64,000 bases of DNA, from NCBI RefSeq assembly GCF_900070205.1, contig NZ_FAOO01000012.1, positions 1 through 64,000 of the forward strand. The letters are read 5' to 3'. Both the position numbers and the translations under genes were made by a program. How positions within the stretch are numbered: the first letter of the stretch is position 1; every line of letters begins with the position of its first letter. Of this stretch, positions 17,341 through 26,758 are shown piece by piece. The notes beneath the pieces were generated by a model that was not told where the DNA came from, searched no databases, and saw only the letters and a program-made list of their open reading frames with translations. This DNA comes from Candidatus Thermokryptus mobilis (GTDB lineage Bacteria > Bacteroidota > Ignavibacteria > Kryptoniales > Kryptoniaceae).

Positions 17341-18281
17341 GATTCTTTTGGACTGGAAACTTAAAAAATCCAAAGCCAATTGGTTTTGCTTTGGCTTTTT
17401 TCATCCTTTTCCTTATTCTATTCTGGATTGGAAATTTTGTTAACTTTTGGTTCAAGTTTGAATTTTCAGTTGAAAAGATCGGCAATTATCTTTTCGGTGA
17501 GCCAGATTTCCCATTGAAAATTTCACCAGCGCAAGTTCTGGAAGAAGCGCACATAAACTTATTCGTCATCGGAATTTTATTTTTATGTCTTTCAGCTTTG
17601 TTAATTTACTCACAACTAAAAGATAGAGCAAAAATATATCTTATCGCTTCCACCAGCGTCTCTGGAATTATTTACATTTTTATTGATCTTTTAATTTTAT
17701 CCCTTGGGCGGGAATTTTCATGGCTGAAAATTTTCGCGTTTTCGCTTTTCCAATTAGTAATATTAATTGCCTTAATAATCATTATAACCTTTCCAAAACT
17801 TGACAACAGAAATGGGAAAAAATTTATCGCCTATATCGTCTTCATCTTCGCAATCTTAAATTTAATCTTCGTTGTGATAAACCTTTTCGTCTATTCAGAG
17901 AAGATCGGTCTTTCAATTTCACAAACAGGTGATTATTATTTGGGTAATCCTCAAAAACTCATAAAGCAAAAATCAATTCAAGGCGCAATTTCAATCTCAC
18001 AGCTTCATTTCCTGCCGATGGCGATTTACATTTTAACATTAGCCCATTTCATTTATCTTGTTAACGAAAAATTTAACCTCAGCCTCACACTTCTTCTTTT
18101 TTCAATGTCTTTAATTGACAACATATCGGGAATTTTAATTTTATACTTCGGTAAGGTCTTTGCGGTTGTCAAATTTATTTCCTTTCTCTCCTTGGAATTC
18201 CTTCTCTTTGTGTCATCATTATTAATCATTTTAAAGATGATAAGTTCAAAGTTCAACTTCCCCAATCGCGGGCGTATCTGA
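17337..18281 (+). CDS. 8-TM membrane protein with internal duplication, partner of the FMN-binding protein
   Basis: 314 residues with eight membrane segments at about 14-38, 71-92, 100-123, 130-151, 161-186, 218-241, 247-271 and 278-300. The two halves resemble each other: the loop [12 protein letters not shown] (46-57) matches [19 protein letters not shown] (188-206), each followed by a His at the start of the next helix (His72, His224; also His237). TM3-4 and TM7-8 also align by eye. I do not recognise a named family. Coupled translation with the flavinylated protein suggests it moves electrons between quinone, haem or another donor and FMN; the histidines could be ligands. It overlaps the convergent nadE by 29 bases. 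Confidence 0.7.
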   Translation: MRFFWTGNLKNPKPIGFALAFFILFLILFWIGNFVNFWFKFEFSVEKIGNYLFGEPDFPLKISPAQVLEEAHINLFVIGILFLCLSALLIYSQLKDRAKIYLIASTSVSGIIYIFIDLLILSLGREFSWLKIFAFSLFQLVILIALIIIITFPKLDNRNGKKFIAYIVFIFAILNLIFVVINLFVYSEKIGLSISQTGDYYLGNPQKLIKQKSIQGAISISQLHFLPMAIYILTLAHFIYLVNEKFNLSLTLLLFSMSLIDNISGILILYFGKVFAVVKFISFLSLEFLLFVSSLLIILKMISSKFNFPNRGRI

Positions 18282-19092
18282 AATCAATATTTATTGTTCT
18301 ATATGAAATTTTCGCAATGATCGGCGGACGCCTTTTGAACTGATTTCGCTGAACCATAAGTTTCACCTTTTCAATTAACACCCTTTCAAATCCAAGTTCA
18401 ATTAATTCTTCATCCGCTTTTCTTTCATCAACCATGAAGTAAAGCAGTTTATCAACCTCTTTATAAGAAATACCAAGCTCGTCCTCATCCGTTTGTCCAA
18501 CCCAAAGGTCGGCGGTTGGTTTTTTCTCTATTATTTTTCTTGGAACCCCAAGCTCTTCAGCAAGTTGCCAAACCTGCGTTTTATACAAATCACCGAGAGG
18601 ATTTATAGCACTTGCCATATCGCCATAGAGAGTACCGTAACCAAGAAGAAGTTCAGTTTTGTTGCTTGTCCCAATCACGAGAGCTTTCTCACGAGCTGAA
18701 AGGTCATATAAAATTATCATTCTCATCCTCGCCATGACATTCCCGCGTCTGATGTTGTTCATATCTGGAAACCTTTCAAAATATGGCTCACACATTGGAG
18801 TTATATCAATTAATTCGCTCCTTATCCCAAGATTTGAAATGACAAGTTGTGCATCTTCAATGCTATCTCGCGAACTCGTCTTGTAAGGCATCATCACACC
18901 AAGGACATTTTCCTTACCGAGGGCTTCGGTTGCAAGATAAGCTGAAACAGCCGAATCAACCCCACCAGAAACACCTATCACTGCTCTGTTAAGACCAAAC
19001 CGTGTTGTTTCCTTTCTTATGAAATCAACGAGAATCTTGCGCACAAACTTTGTGTTAAGCTTTAAGTCTTTAGACCTTTCAAGTATTTCCAT
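18253..19092 (-). CDS. nadE: NH3-dependent NAD+ synthetase
   Basis: 279 residues from the ATG at 19092; a TTG at 19104 would add four residues and neither has a clear ribosome binding site. [10 protein letters not shown] is the ATP-pyrophosphatase P-loop, and [14 protein letters not shown] is the conserved loop that binds the nicotinate adenine dinucleotide. There is no glutaminase domain, so free ammonia is the nitrogen source. The enzyme makes NAD+ from deamido-NAD+. It follows the WbpB-WbpD-like fusion gene by about 15 bases. Confidence 0.94.
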   Translation of the reverse strand: MEILERSKDLKLNTKFVRKILVDFIRKETTRFGLNRAVIGVSGGVDSAVSAYLATEALGKENVLGVMMPYKTSSRDSIEDAQLVISNLGIRSELIDITPMCEPYFERFPDMNNIRRGNVMARMRMIILYDLSAREKALVIGTSNKTELLLGYGTLYGDMASAINPLGDLYKTQVWQLAEELGVPRKIIEKKPTADLWVGQTDEDELGISYKEVDKLLYFMVDERKADEELIELGFERVLIEKVKLMVQRNQFKRRPPIIAKISYRTINIDFRYARDWGS

Positions 19093-19107
19093 AGTTTGAA
19101 CCAATGA

Positions 19108-20721
19108 TTAATTTTCAATTTTCGTTACCTTATTTCCTCTTTTTTGATAACTTCTTCCGCACCTTTTGCAGACCGCTTTACTTTTTTTGAAGTTTATTTT
19201 TTCTCCACATTCACAAACCCAACCTGTCAACTTTGCTGGGATGCCGGTGACGATTGCATAGTCTGGGACATCCCTTGTAACAACAGCACCTGCTCCAACC
19301 ATTGCCCAACGCCCTATCGTTATACCGCAAAGTATCGTCGCATTTGCCCCAATTGTAGCACCTTCACGAACAAGCGTCGGAATCCATTTGCCACCTTTGG
19401 GATATTTCGCCCTTGGGTTGATGTCGTTTGTAAACACAGCCGAGGGACCTACAAAAACATAATCCTCAAGCGTCACAAGATCGTAAACAGAGACATTATT
19501 TTGAATTTTTACCCCATTCCCTATCACAGCCCTTGACCCAATGAAACAGTTTTGTCCTATGACACAATTTCTCCCAATCTTTGCCCCACTCATAATATGC
19601 GTGAAATGCCAAATCTTTGTCCCTTCACCAATTTCACAAGGTTGATCAATCACAGCTGTTTCATGAGCAAAGTAATTTGATCCCATTTTCAATTTAACAC
19701 CGTTATTTCTTAATGATTCACTCGCAAGTTCAAGAACTTTCAATACATTTATTGACTCTAACCCATCCGTCAACGGTTTTTTTCTTAAATTAACACATTC
19801 AACGAAATGAAGACAAGCATTCCTCAGAGGTTCATCTTTAGGTATATCAATGACTTCTACATCGGCTTTTTTAGCAACTGGGAGAGAATTAATCCATTCA
19901 ACTTTGTGTGGATAAAGCACAAGTTTATTTTCCCTTTCTGTATCATCAAAGACAGCCATCTTCTTCGTCCCTATGACAACGAGTTTTTGCTCCTTGTATG
20001 GATGAATCCAACTGACAAAGATATGAGCCCTGATTCCATTTTTAAATTCAAGATGCGTAACAGTTACATCACACGGTATCTTTGAAATATCATTTAAACC
20101 GCTTGAATTTGCTTGAGTATCTTCTGTAAAGAAATAACTTCCGCCAAAAGAGGAAACTTTTTCCGGCACTTCACCCGCAATTGAAAGTATCAGGGAGACA
20201 TCGTGCGGGGCGAAACTCCAAAGCGTGTTTTCCTCACGCCTAAACTTTCCAAAATTTAACCTGTTTGAATAAATATATTTTATTTCGCCAAGTTCTCCAT
20301 TTTTTATTAGGTCTTTAAGCTTCTGCACAGCGGGATGATACTGAAGGACATGGTCAACCATTAAAATTAAATTTTTCCCCTCGGCTATTTTCACAAGTTC
20401 AACCGCTTCATCAACTTTCAGCACCAATGGCTTCTCCACAAAAACATCCTTGCCCGATAATAAAAATTTCTTTGCAAGTTCATAGTGCGTTTCAGACGGC
20501 GTTGCAACTGCAACAGCTTTTATCTCGTCATCTTTAAGAATTTCCTCAATTGAATTCGTATAAATTGCACTATACCTCTCTTTAAGTTCATCAAAATTTG
20601 TCTCATTTATATCGCAAACTACTTTTAAAACGCCAATCTCATAAAAATTTCTGACAAGATTTTTCCCCCAGCTTCCCGAACCAACAACAGCGATGAACTT
20701 TTTCATACCATTTTCAATCAT
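19108..20721 (-). CDS. Fused UDP-sugar acid 3-dehydrogenase (WbpB/WlbA-like) and LbH N-acetyltransferase (WbpD/WlbB-like)
   Basis: 537 residues in three parts. Residues 8-340 form a Gfo/Idh/MocA oxidoreductase, with Rossmann motif VVGSGSWGKN and the VEKPL loop (95-99) of the active site. Residues 350-495 form a left-handed beta helix of hexapeptide repeats (IGEGTKIWHF, IGRNCVIGQ, VFVGPSAVF, IGANATILCG), as in WbpD/WlbB. The last 35 residues carry a zinc-ribbon-like Cys503, Cys505, Cys518, Cys521 set. In Pseudomonas and Bordetella separate enzymes oxidise C3 of UDP-GlcNAcA and later acetylate the 3-amino sugar. The intervening aminotransferase (WbpE) is not in the window. The ATG overlaps the sppA stop. 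Confidence 0.85.
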   Translation of the reverse strand: MIENGMKKFIAVVGSGSWGKNLVRNFYEIGVLKVVCDINETNFDELKERYSAIYTNSIEEILKDDEIKAVAVATPSETHYELAKKFLLSGKDVFVEKPLVLKVDEAVELVKIAEGKNLILMVDHVLQYHPAVQKLKDLIKNGELGEIKYIYSNRLNFGKFRREENTLWSFAPHDVSLILSIAGEVPEKVSSFGGSYFFTEDTQANSSGLNDISKIPCDVTVTHLEFKNGIRAHIFVSWIHPYKEQKLVVIGTKKMAVFDDTERENKLVLYPHKVEWINSLPVAKKADVEVIDIPKDEPLRNACLHFVECVNLRKKPLTDGLESINVLKVLELASESLRNNGVKLKMGSNYFAHETAVIDQPCEIGEGTKIWHFTHIMSGAKIGRNCVIGQNCFIGSRAVIGNGVKIQNNVSVYDLVTLEDYVFVGPSAVFTNDINPRAKYPKGGKWIPTLVREGATIGANATILCGITIGRWAMVGAGAVVTRDVPDYAIVTGIPAKLTGWVCECGEKINFKKSKAVCKRCGRSYQKRGNKVTKIEN

Positions 20722-23083
20722 TTTTTATAAACAAGGAATTCATCACTCGTTCAACTATTCCAAGCTCAAAACCTAAGAGTGAAGGAACGGTATAAAACTT
20801 TACCTCATACTTTTTCAGTTTCAACTTTTCTCCAGCATATGCAATCGCTTGACTTAAACCACCGAATTCATCTACGAGCTTTAACTTGAGCGCTTGAGCT
20901 CCAGTGTAAACTTTCCCTTGAGCCAAATCTTCAACTTCATCAAGCGTCATATTTCTATTCTCCGCAACCTTTTGCTTAAATGAAATGTATGTATATTCAA
21001 GCATCTCTTCAACCTTTTTCTTCTCAATATCTGTCAGATGTCTTATGGGAGAAAACATATCTGAATGTTCCCCTTCTTTATATTGTTCAATCTTGATTTT
21101 GAGATTATCGTAAAGTTTTGAAATGACCGGTTTGGCAAAGACGACACCGATACTTCCAGTTAGTGTAGCTGGGCTTGCAAAAATTTTCTCCGAACCGCAC
21201 GAGACATAATATCCACCGCTTGCTGCAATGTTACCAAAGGAAACCACAACCGGCTTCTTCTTCCTTGCTTCTTTAAGCGCAGTATAAATTTCATTTGAAG
21301 CAAGCGCAGAACCACCCGGACTGTTAACTCTTAAAATTATCGCCTTAACGCTCTTATCCTTTACAGCCTGATGGATTTGCTTGACGATTGTTTCAGAACC
21401 AGTTATTCGCTCACTCAGAAAAGGAAACGGAATCGGCGGTTGACTTTCACCTGTTAGAATTGAACCATGGACACCTATAACAGCTATCTTCGGAACCTCA
21501 CCCCAGGATGTTTCCCAATCCCTTCTCGCTCCGACTTTTACAAGATTCACTTTTTCATCATCGCGTTTATTAGCAAGTTTATTCACCATTTTTTTCGCCT
21601 CATTGTAAAAACCTATCTCATCAACTATACCGAGCTCCTTTGCCCGCGATGGTGTCACAATGCTTGAAATTTCGCTGATCAAATCATCAGTGAATTCAAT
21701 TCCCCTTGCCTTTGAAATCTGTTCCATCATCTGCCTATGAATATCCTCAGCAAGGGATTTGATAAGTTGCGCTTGCTCAGTCGTAGCTGAATCGGTGTAA
21801 TAAGAGTGAAATGTTGACTTAAATTTTCCAGCAGTCATCGCATCCCACTCTATGCCGAACTTCTCAAAGAAACTTTTAAGCCGTTCAACATTTATAATCG
21901 CCCCATACCCGACTATCATACACTCAGGAGCGATGACGATTTTATCTACAACGCTTGCGAGGTAAAGTTCATTTACGCTTGCACTTTCACCACCGAGATA
22001 AGCAACAACTGGTTTCCCTGCTCTCTTGACTTTTTTAACCGCATCAACTATTTCCTGTGTAATCGCTTCAAGCTCATAGATTTTTATCTCCCCAGAAAAG
22101 GGATAAATTTTTAAAATCAACCCATTTATGTCTTTATCCTTTGCTGATCGTTCAATTTCAGAAACTATATCATGAACACTTCGCCTTGGCTTTGAAAAAA
22201 TTGACGGCTGTTCTTTGTAATCGGGAATCACACCTTTTATTTCCACCTCAGCGATTCTCTTAACAGGATAAAATGAAGTTGGAAGAAACTCACTTGAATA
22301 AAAAGTTGAAATGGTAAATTTGGAGTTTATTTTGTTGCCGTTTGAGAAAAATTTAACTCCAGCGTTTTGAAAATTAATCGTAACCCCGAAAAGCAAAACT
22401 TTTTCCCTTTTGAAAATTTTTGAGTTATCAAACAATGCACTGATCTTCAAGCCATCAATAATTTTAAATTCAGCACCATACTTGTAATTTGAGTTTTTTA
22501 ATTTACCTTTGTCATTTATATAAACATCCGCAGACAAGGTCAATCTATCATCACCTATCGGTCTAAGTCCTGCCCCAAATATGTATTTTCTTTCAAAAGG
22601 CGTTGCTCTGAAATATCTTCCTGTCAAGTTTTGAAGAACAAACGAAAATGCAACGAACTCAAATGGTCTTGAAAGAAATCCGATGTTAAATGATGTTTTA
22701 AAGGGTTCATCATTTACTTTAATGTAATCAATCCCAAATCCACCAGTGAAATTCCTTTTGCCAAAGCCGAGTGAAAAAGATAGAAGCGTCATTGAAGAAT
22801 CGCCAAATTTTTCCGACTTTAAGCCCAACCCCGCTCTGTTATTTTGAAAAAGAAATCCCAAGTCAAAATTTTTTGATAACGGCTTGTTAAAAGTTGAAAC
22901 ATAAAAATTGAAGTTTGTATGATGTTTAATACCTGTGATCGCTGGATTAAACCTTATGCCATCGGCGCCCTCAGTTGTTGCGCTAAACAAATATCTTTCA
23001 ATTATTGGAGGGTGAAGGGTCTGCGAGTGTAGGTTTAAAAACGCAAGAACTGAAATCAAAAAGGGGAAAATTTTAATTTTCAT
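20714..23083 (-). CDS. sppA: Signal peptide peptidase SppA (S49, 67K type) with N-terminal barrel-like domain
   Basis: 789 residues from the ATG at 23083. A signal peptide is followed by about 270 residues of alternating polar and aromatic strands that read like an outer membrane or PorV-type barrel, then two S49 domains (about 290-500 and 540-745). The catalytic Lys of the first domain is in TAGKFKS; the nucleophile Ser is in AASGGYYVS of the second, after NSPGGSA. SppA cuts leftover signal peptides and membrane proteins. E. coli SppA (618 residues) has only the two S49 domains, so the front part is an extra. Translation is coupled to the fusion gene downstream. Confidence 0.87.
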   Translation of the reverse strand: MKIKIFPFLISVLAFLNLHSQTLHPPIIERYLFSATTEGADGIRFNPAITGIKHHTNFNFYVSTFNKPLSKNFDLGFLFQNNRAGLGLKSEKFGDSSMTLLSFSLGFGKRNFTGGFGIDYIKVNDEPFKTSFNIGFLSRPFEFVAFSFVLQNLTGRYFRATPFERKYIFGAGLRPIGDDRLTLSADVYINDKGKLKNSNYKYGAEFKIIDGLKISALFDNSKIFKREKVLLFGVTINFQNAGVKFFSNGNKINSKFTISTFYSSEFLPTSFYPVKRIAEVEIKGVIPDYKEQPSIFSKPRRSVHDIVSEIERSAKDKDINGLILKIYPFSGEIKIYELEAITQEIVDAVKKVKRAGKPVVAYLGGESASVNELYLASVVDKIVIAPECMIVGYGAIINVERLKSFFEKFGIEWDAMTAGKFKSTFHSYYTDSATTEQAQLIKSLAEDIHRQMMEQISKARGIEFTDDLISEISSIVTPSRAKELGIVDEIGFYNEAKKMVNKLANKRDDEKVNLVKVGARRDWETSWGEVPKIAVIGVHGSILTGESQPPIPFPFLSERITGSETIVKQIHQAVKDKSVKAIILRVNSPGGSALASNEIYTALKEARKKKPVVVSFGNIAASGGYYVSCGSEKIFASPATLTGSIGVVFAKPVISKLYDNLKIKIEQYKEGEHSDMFSPIRHLTDIEKKKVEEMLEYTYISFKQKVAENRNMTLDEVEDLAQGKVYTGAQALKLKLVDEFGGLSQAIAYAGEKLKLKKYEVKFYTVPSLLGFELGIVERVMNSLFIKND

Positions 23084-23180
23084 AAACACAAATCTTCTTT
23101 ATTTGACTTGGCAGTGTAAATATAACACTTTGATAAAATTTTTAAAAGAGGTAAATTTTCAAAAAAACTTCTGGAAGTTT

Positions 23181-23576
23181 ATGGAGGATAGAAAGTTAAA
23201 ATACGGAGAAGAGGCAATCTTAAATGCACAACTTGAAACCTGGGAAAATCCATATCCCGACAGGGACTACAAAATTGAAATAACATTTCCTGAGTTCACT
23301 TGCCTTTGCCCAAGGTCAGGGTATCCTGACTTCGCAACGATAAGGATAACCTATATCCCCGATAAATATATCGTGGAGCTTCGCTCCCTTAAGCTTTACC
23401 TTAACAAATACAGAAGCGAGTATATATCTCACGAAGCAGCTACGAATAAAATTTACGATGACCTTGAGAAACTTCTAAAACCGAGATTTCTTGAAGTTGT
23501 TGGGGATTGGAATCCGAGAGGCAATGTTAAGACGATAATCACCGTCTCATCAAAGGATAAAGAAACGGTAAAGTAA
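23181..23576 (+). CDS. queF: NADPH-dependent 7-cyano-7-deazaguanine (preQ0) reductase
   Basis: 131 residues from the ATG at 23181. The only upstream in-frame start is a TTG at 23103 whose extra 26 residues do not match the family. [19 protein letters not shown] carries the thioimide-forming Cys43 and the acid Asp50, seven residues apart as in the Bacillus enzyme; SLKLYL and PRGN follow. It reduces preQ0 to preQ1 in queuosine synthesis. This is the short unimodular type. The other que genes are not in the window, and I see no preQ1 riboswitch upstream. Confidence 0.93.
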   Translation: MEDRKLKYGEEAILNAQLETWENPYPDRDYKIEITFPEFTCLCPRSGYPDFATIRITYIPDKYIVELRSLKLYLNKYRSEYISHEAATNKIYDDLEKLLKPRFLEVVGDWNPRGNVKTIITVSSKDKETVK

Positions 23577-23987
23577 TCAAACTGCTGTTAAGACAATTTT
23601 CCCATGTTTAACTCCTTTTATACTTAGGGCGAGGTCTGCTATTTTTTTCAGTTCGCTTGCTCGCCCTTTCATGACAACAACTTCAAGGCAATGGTCTCTG
23701 TCAATGTGAATATGCGTTGTTGAAATTATTTTATCAAAATGCTCGTGTTGAATATCGGTTAATTTCTCCTCAAGTTCTCTTTTGTTGTGGTCGTAAACGA
23801 ACGAGAAAATCCCAAAACAAACCTTATCTTTTTCAATTGCTTCTTCAACAAACTTTTCCCTGATCATATCCCTTATTGCTTCCGACCTATTGGTATAACC
23901 TCTTTGTTGTATCAAACGGTCAAATTTTTCAAGAAGTTCATTTTCCATTGATACGCCGAACCTAACGACATACTCCTTTTTCTTCAT
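23577..23987 (-). CDS. nikR: Nickel-responsive regulator NikR
   Basis: 136 residues. The N-terminal ribbon-helix-helix domain (RFGVSMENELLEKFDRLI, then NRSEAIRDMIR) binds DNA. The C-terminal ACT-like domain has the nickel site His81, His92, His94 and Cys100, with the same spacing as His76/87/89/Cys95 of E. coli NikR. It should repress nickel uptake genes when nickel is plentiful. None of its expected targets (nik transporter, hydrogenase, urease) is in this window. It overlaps suhB upstream by 4 bases. Confidence 0.93.
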   Translation of the reverse strand: MKKKEYVVRFGVSMENELLEKFDRLIQQRGYTNRSEAIRDMIREKFVEEAIEKDKVCFGIFSFVYDHNKRELEEKLTDIQHEHFDKIISTTHIHIDRDHCLEVVVMKGRASELKKIADLALSIKGVKHGKIVLTAV

Positions 23988-24769
23988 CTCGTCTTAAGCC
24001 CCTTTTTTATAACTTCCAGCATTTGTTCGTGTATCAAGCCATTGCTTGCGACGATCCCTTTCGTATAAATGTTGAAATCATTCCCATAAAAATCGGTGAT
24101 TTTCCCACCCGCTTCCTCAACTATGATTTTACCTGCAGCTGTATCCCAGGGGTTCAAATCAACTTCCCAAAAACCATCAAGCCGGCCGCAAGCCACATAA
24201 ACAAGGTCAAGCGCTGCTGAGCCAAGACGCCTTATCGCTTGCGCCTCCATCAAGAAATTAACAAAATGTTCTATACAATTGTCTGGATTTTCTTTGACAT
24301 TGTATGGGAAACCAGTTGCAAGCATACTTTTTATCAATTTGTTCGTCTTAGAAACCGAAATTCTTTTCCCATTTAAAAAAGCACCTTTCCCCTTCTCAGC
24401 ATAAAATAGCTCATCAAGGTTCGGGTCATAAACAACACCTAATATCACCTCACCTTTAAACTCAAGCGCAATTGAGACACAAAACACCGGAAATGAATGT
24501 GTGTAATTCGTAGTCCCATCAAGCGGGTCAATAATCCACCTGAAATCCGAACCCGGATTTGTCTCCCCGCTTTCTTCAGCAAGAATGCTATGATTTGGGA
24601 ATCTACTTTTCAAAAAATCAATTATTTTCCTTTCAGACCCCTTGTCAATTTCAGTGACAAGATTTATCTCTTCTTTTTTCTTCTCAATGTTTTTAACTTT
24701 TCCGAGATTTAATTTCAAAAATCTCCCCGCTTCTTTCGCTGATTCAATCGCAACCGACAAATAGTCCAT
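23984..24769 (-). CDS. suhB: Inositol monophosphatase family protein
   Basis: 261 residues from the ATG at 24769; a TTG at 24799 is less likely. The metal-binding motifs are complete: LAEESGE (first Glu pair), WIIDPLDGTTNY (88-99) and NPWDTAAGKIIVEEAGG near 207. The enzyme removes phosphate from inositol or related sugar phosphates with Mg2+, and SuhB homologues also help rRNA transcription. The gene belongs to a tightly packed run (dut, deacetylase, rsmI, suhB, nikR). Substrate is not readable from sequence. Confidence 0.9.
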   Translation of the reverse strand: MDYLSVAIESAKEAGRFLKLNLGKVKNIEKKKEEINLVTEIDKGSERKIIDFLKSRFPNHSILAEESGETNPGSDFRWIIDPLDGTTNYTHSFPVFCVSIALEFKGEVILGVVYDPNLDELFYAEKGKGAFLNGKRISVSKTNKLIKSMLATGFPYNVKENPDNCIEHFVNFLMEAQAIRRLGSAALDLVYVACGRLDGFWEVDLNPWDTAAGKIIVEEAGGKITDFYGNDFNIYTKGIVASNGLIHEQMLEVIKKGLKTR

Positions 24770-24788
24770 TTCTTTTAACTTTTTGTTT

Positions 24789-25502
24789 TCAAAATTCAAT
24801 TCTTTTACTTTCCTCTGCCCCCGCTATAACTATCACACACTCGCCTTTCTTTTTCTTCCCCACAAAATAATTCACTACCTCAATGACATTCCCTCTTACT
24901 ATTTCCTCATCAGGCATCGTCAAGTTAAAAGCAACGCATATTTTTCTATCAACGCCCAGAACCGCACCTATATCCTCAAGCACTGGGATTATCCTATAAG
25001 GCGTTTCAAATATTACAACGGTTCTCTGCTCTCCTTTTAATCTTCTCAGTTCTTCCCTTCTCCTTTGTCTTTTTTGTGAAAGCCAGCCATAATAAACAAA
25101 CTTTTCAATGTTAAATCCAGATACGATAAGAGCAAGAAGCAAGGCCGAAGCCCCGGGAACAGGGACAATTTTTATACCTTCCTTTATCGCTTGTTTTACA
25201 AGCAATGACCCGGGGTCGGAAAAAACCGGAGTCCCTGCGTCAGAGATCAATGCGACATTCTTCCCCGATTTTAAGTCGTTTATAATTTTTTCAACTTTCA
25301 AACTTTCATTGTGCTCATTTAAAGTGTCAATTTCCTTTGGCTCTATCTGATAAGTTGATAAAATTTTTCTCCCTTCTTTAAGTTCCTCGCAAACTATCAA
25401 GTCGGCTTCCTTCAAAACTTTAAGGGCTCTAAAAGTTATATCATCGGGATTTCCAATAGGTGTGGCAACAAGATAAAGAGTCCCAATCTTAGGTGCTTCC
25501 AT
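24789..25502 (-). CDS. rsmI: 16S rRNA (cytidine1402-2'-O)-methyltransferase
   Basis: 237 residues. LVATPIGNPDDITFRAL, the ISDAGTPVFSDPG SAM-site loop and VPGASALLLAL are the tetrapyrrole-methylase-fold signatures of RsmI. It adds the 2'-O-methyl at C1402 in the ribosomal decoding centre. The normal C-terminal extension of about 40 residues in E. coli RsmI is missing, as in many shorter homologues. The ATG shares one base with the stop of the polysaccharide deacetylase gene (TGATG). A GTG one codon earlier is possible. Confidence 0.94.
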   Translation of the reverse strand: MEAPKIGTLYLVATPIGNPDDITFRALKVLKEADLIVCEELKEGRKILSTYQIEPKEIDTLNEHNESLKVEKIINDLKSGKNVALISDAGTPVFSDPGSLLVKQAIKEGIKIVPVPGASALLLALIVSGFNIEKFVYYGWLSQKRQRRREELRRLKGEQRTVVIFETPYRIIPVLEDIGAVLGVDRKICVAFNLTMPDEEIVRGNVIEVVNYFVGKKKKGECVIVIAGAEESKRIEF

Positions 25503-26260
25503 CACTTGTGGAAAATTTTGTTTTTAGCATAATTTATCAAAACCGTGAATTCAGATAATGAATTTATCAAATTTAACTTGAGCTTTTCAAATTTCGCCTC
25601 CCCTATTTTTCTCTTCAAAGAAGCGGTGGAATCAATTGTATAAACTGCAAACCTATGATAAACCCCGTTAACTTTTCTCCCGTTTGTCAAAACGTAAACA
25701 CCTTCATATCCACATTCAAACGCTATGCGAACTATATTTTCATCATATCTACTGAAAGGTGGGGCAAATGACTTCACCACCGTGCCGAGATTTTTTTCAA
25801 TTTCATACTTTGACGAACCAACTTCAAACTTTACATCTTCATCATCAAGAAGCGTCAAAGCGCGATGATTCGCCGAATGGGAACCAATCTCCCAGCCATT
25901 GTCAAATAAAATTTTGATCTGATCCCAATTCAAATGCTTAAACTTTATACCAAAGCCAAAATCCCAATCGTTTGATTTCCCAACAAAGTTTGAAATAACG
26001 AAAACCGTTGCCCTAAAGCCATATCTTTTCAAAATCGGAAACGCATAGTGAAAAACATCCTCATATCCATCATCAAACGTGATGCATACAAATTTTTCAT
26101 CCGTCGCATTTAAACCCCTCGCCTCGGAAACAGTTATCCCTTTATAACCCTGCTTGCTTAAAAACTTTATCTGCCTTTCAAACTGACCAGGCGAAACCCT
26201 CGTTATCCCAAATTCAAATTTTGTATCAACTTTGTGATATGTTAAAATTGGAATTTTCAT
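25502..26260 (-). CDS. Polysaccharide deacetylase (NodB domain)
   Basis: 252 residues with no signal peptide or membrane segment. ILTYHKV begins the NodB domain; TFDDGYED (metal-site Asp) and GSHSANH (HxxxH) give the metal ligands; APPFSRYD is the third motif. Such proteins remove acetyl groups from N-acetylated glycans or lipid-linked sugars. The lack of a signal peptide suggests a cytoplasmic target, for instance a sugar intermediate of surface polysaccharide. It overlaps the dut stop codon by 4 bases (ATGA). Confidence 0.87.
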   Translation of the reverse strand: MKIPILTYHKVDTKFEFGITRVSPGQFERQIKFLSKQGYKGITVSEARGLNATDEKFVCITFDDGYEDVFHYAFPILKRYGFRATVFVISNFVGKSNDWDFGFGIKFKHLNWDQIKILFDNGWEIGSHSANHRALTLLDDEDVKFEVGSSKYEIEKNLGTVVKSFAPPFSRYDENIVRIAFECGYEGVYVLTNGRKVNGVYHRFAVYTIDSTASLKRKIGEAKFEKLKLNLINSLSEFTVLINYAKNKIFHK

Positions 26261-26706
26261 ATCCCGGTATGACCGAAACCACCAGAAGCTCTTTTTGTTG
26301 TGTTAAGTTCTTTAACCTCATCCCATTCAATTTGCACATATTTAGATATAACCATTTGAGCGATCCTGTCACCTCGCTTAACAACAAAGTCATCTTTCCC
26401 GAGATTTATTAGGATCAACTTAATTTCACCGCGATAATCTGAATCAATTGTGCCTGGTGAGTTTAGCAAAGTTATCCCGTAATTTAAAGCAAGCCCGCTT
26501 CTTGGTCTTATTTGCGCTTCATACCCTGGTGGAAGTTCTATAGCGATTCCCGTTGGGATTAGTTTTATCTCACCTGGCTTTAAAATAACATCTTCCGTTA
26601 CATCAGCGAAAAGGTCCATACCGGCTGAACCCTCAGTTGCATAAAATGGCAATGGGATATCAGAGTTATCTCTGAGTCGGGTTATTTTGACGGTGATTTT
26701 TTCCAT
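26257..26706 (-). CDS. dut: dUTP diphosphatase
   Basis: 149 residues from the ATG at 26706; the longer open frame to 26829 runs back through a terminator and is not coding. All five trimeric dUTPase motifs are present: [40 protein letters not shown] and the C-terminal P-loop-like [10 protein letters not shown]. It hydrolyses dUTP to dUMP, keeping uracil out of DNA and supplying thymidylate synthesis. Confidence 0.95.
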   Translation of the reverse strand: MEKITVKITRLRDNSDIPLPFYATEGSAGMDLFADVTEDVILKPGEIKLIPTGIAIELPPGYEAQIRPRSGLALNYGITLLNSPGTIDSDYRGEIKLILINLGKDDFVVKRGDRIAQMVISKYVQIEWDEVKELNTTKRASGGFGHTGI

Positions 26707-26724
26707 TTTGAATAGAAAAATTTT

Positions 26725-26752
26725 AAAGCGGGGGCGACTGTATGTCGCCCCT
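26725..26752 (-). terminator. Terminator of the membrane pyrophosphatase gene
   Basis: GGGGCGAC (26731-26738) pairs with GTCGCCCC (26744-26751), 7 bases after the stop at 26759; a T-rich run follows on the minus strand. Confidence 0.75.
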
Positions 26753-26758
26753 AAAAAA

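Noticed and set aside
23084-23180. preQ1 riboswitch before queF
   Set aside because: No matching hairpin and A-rich tail in this stretch.
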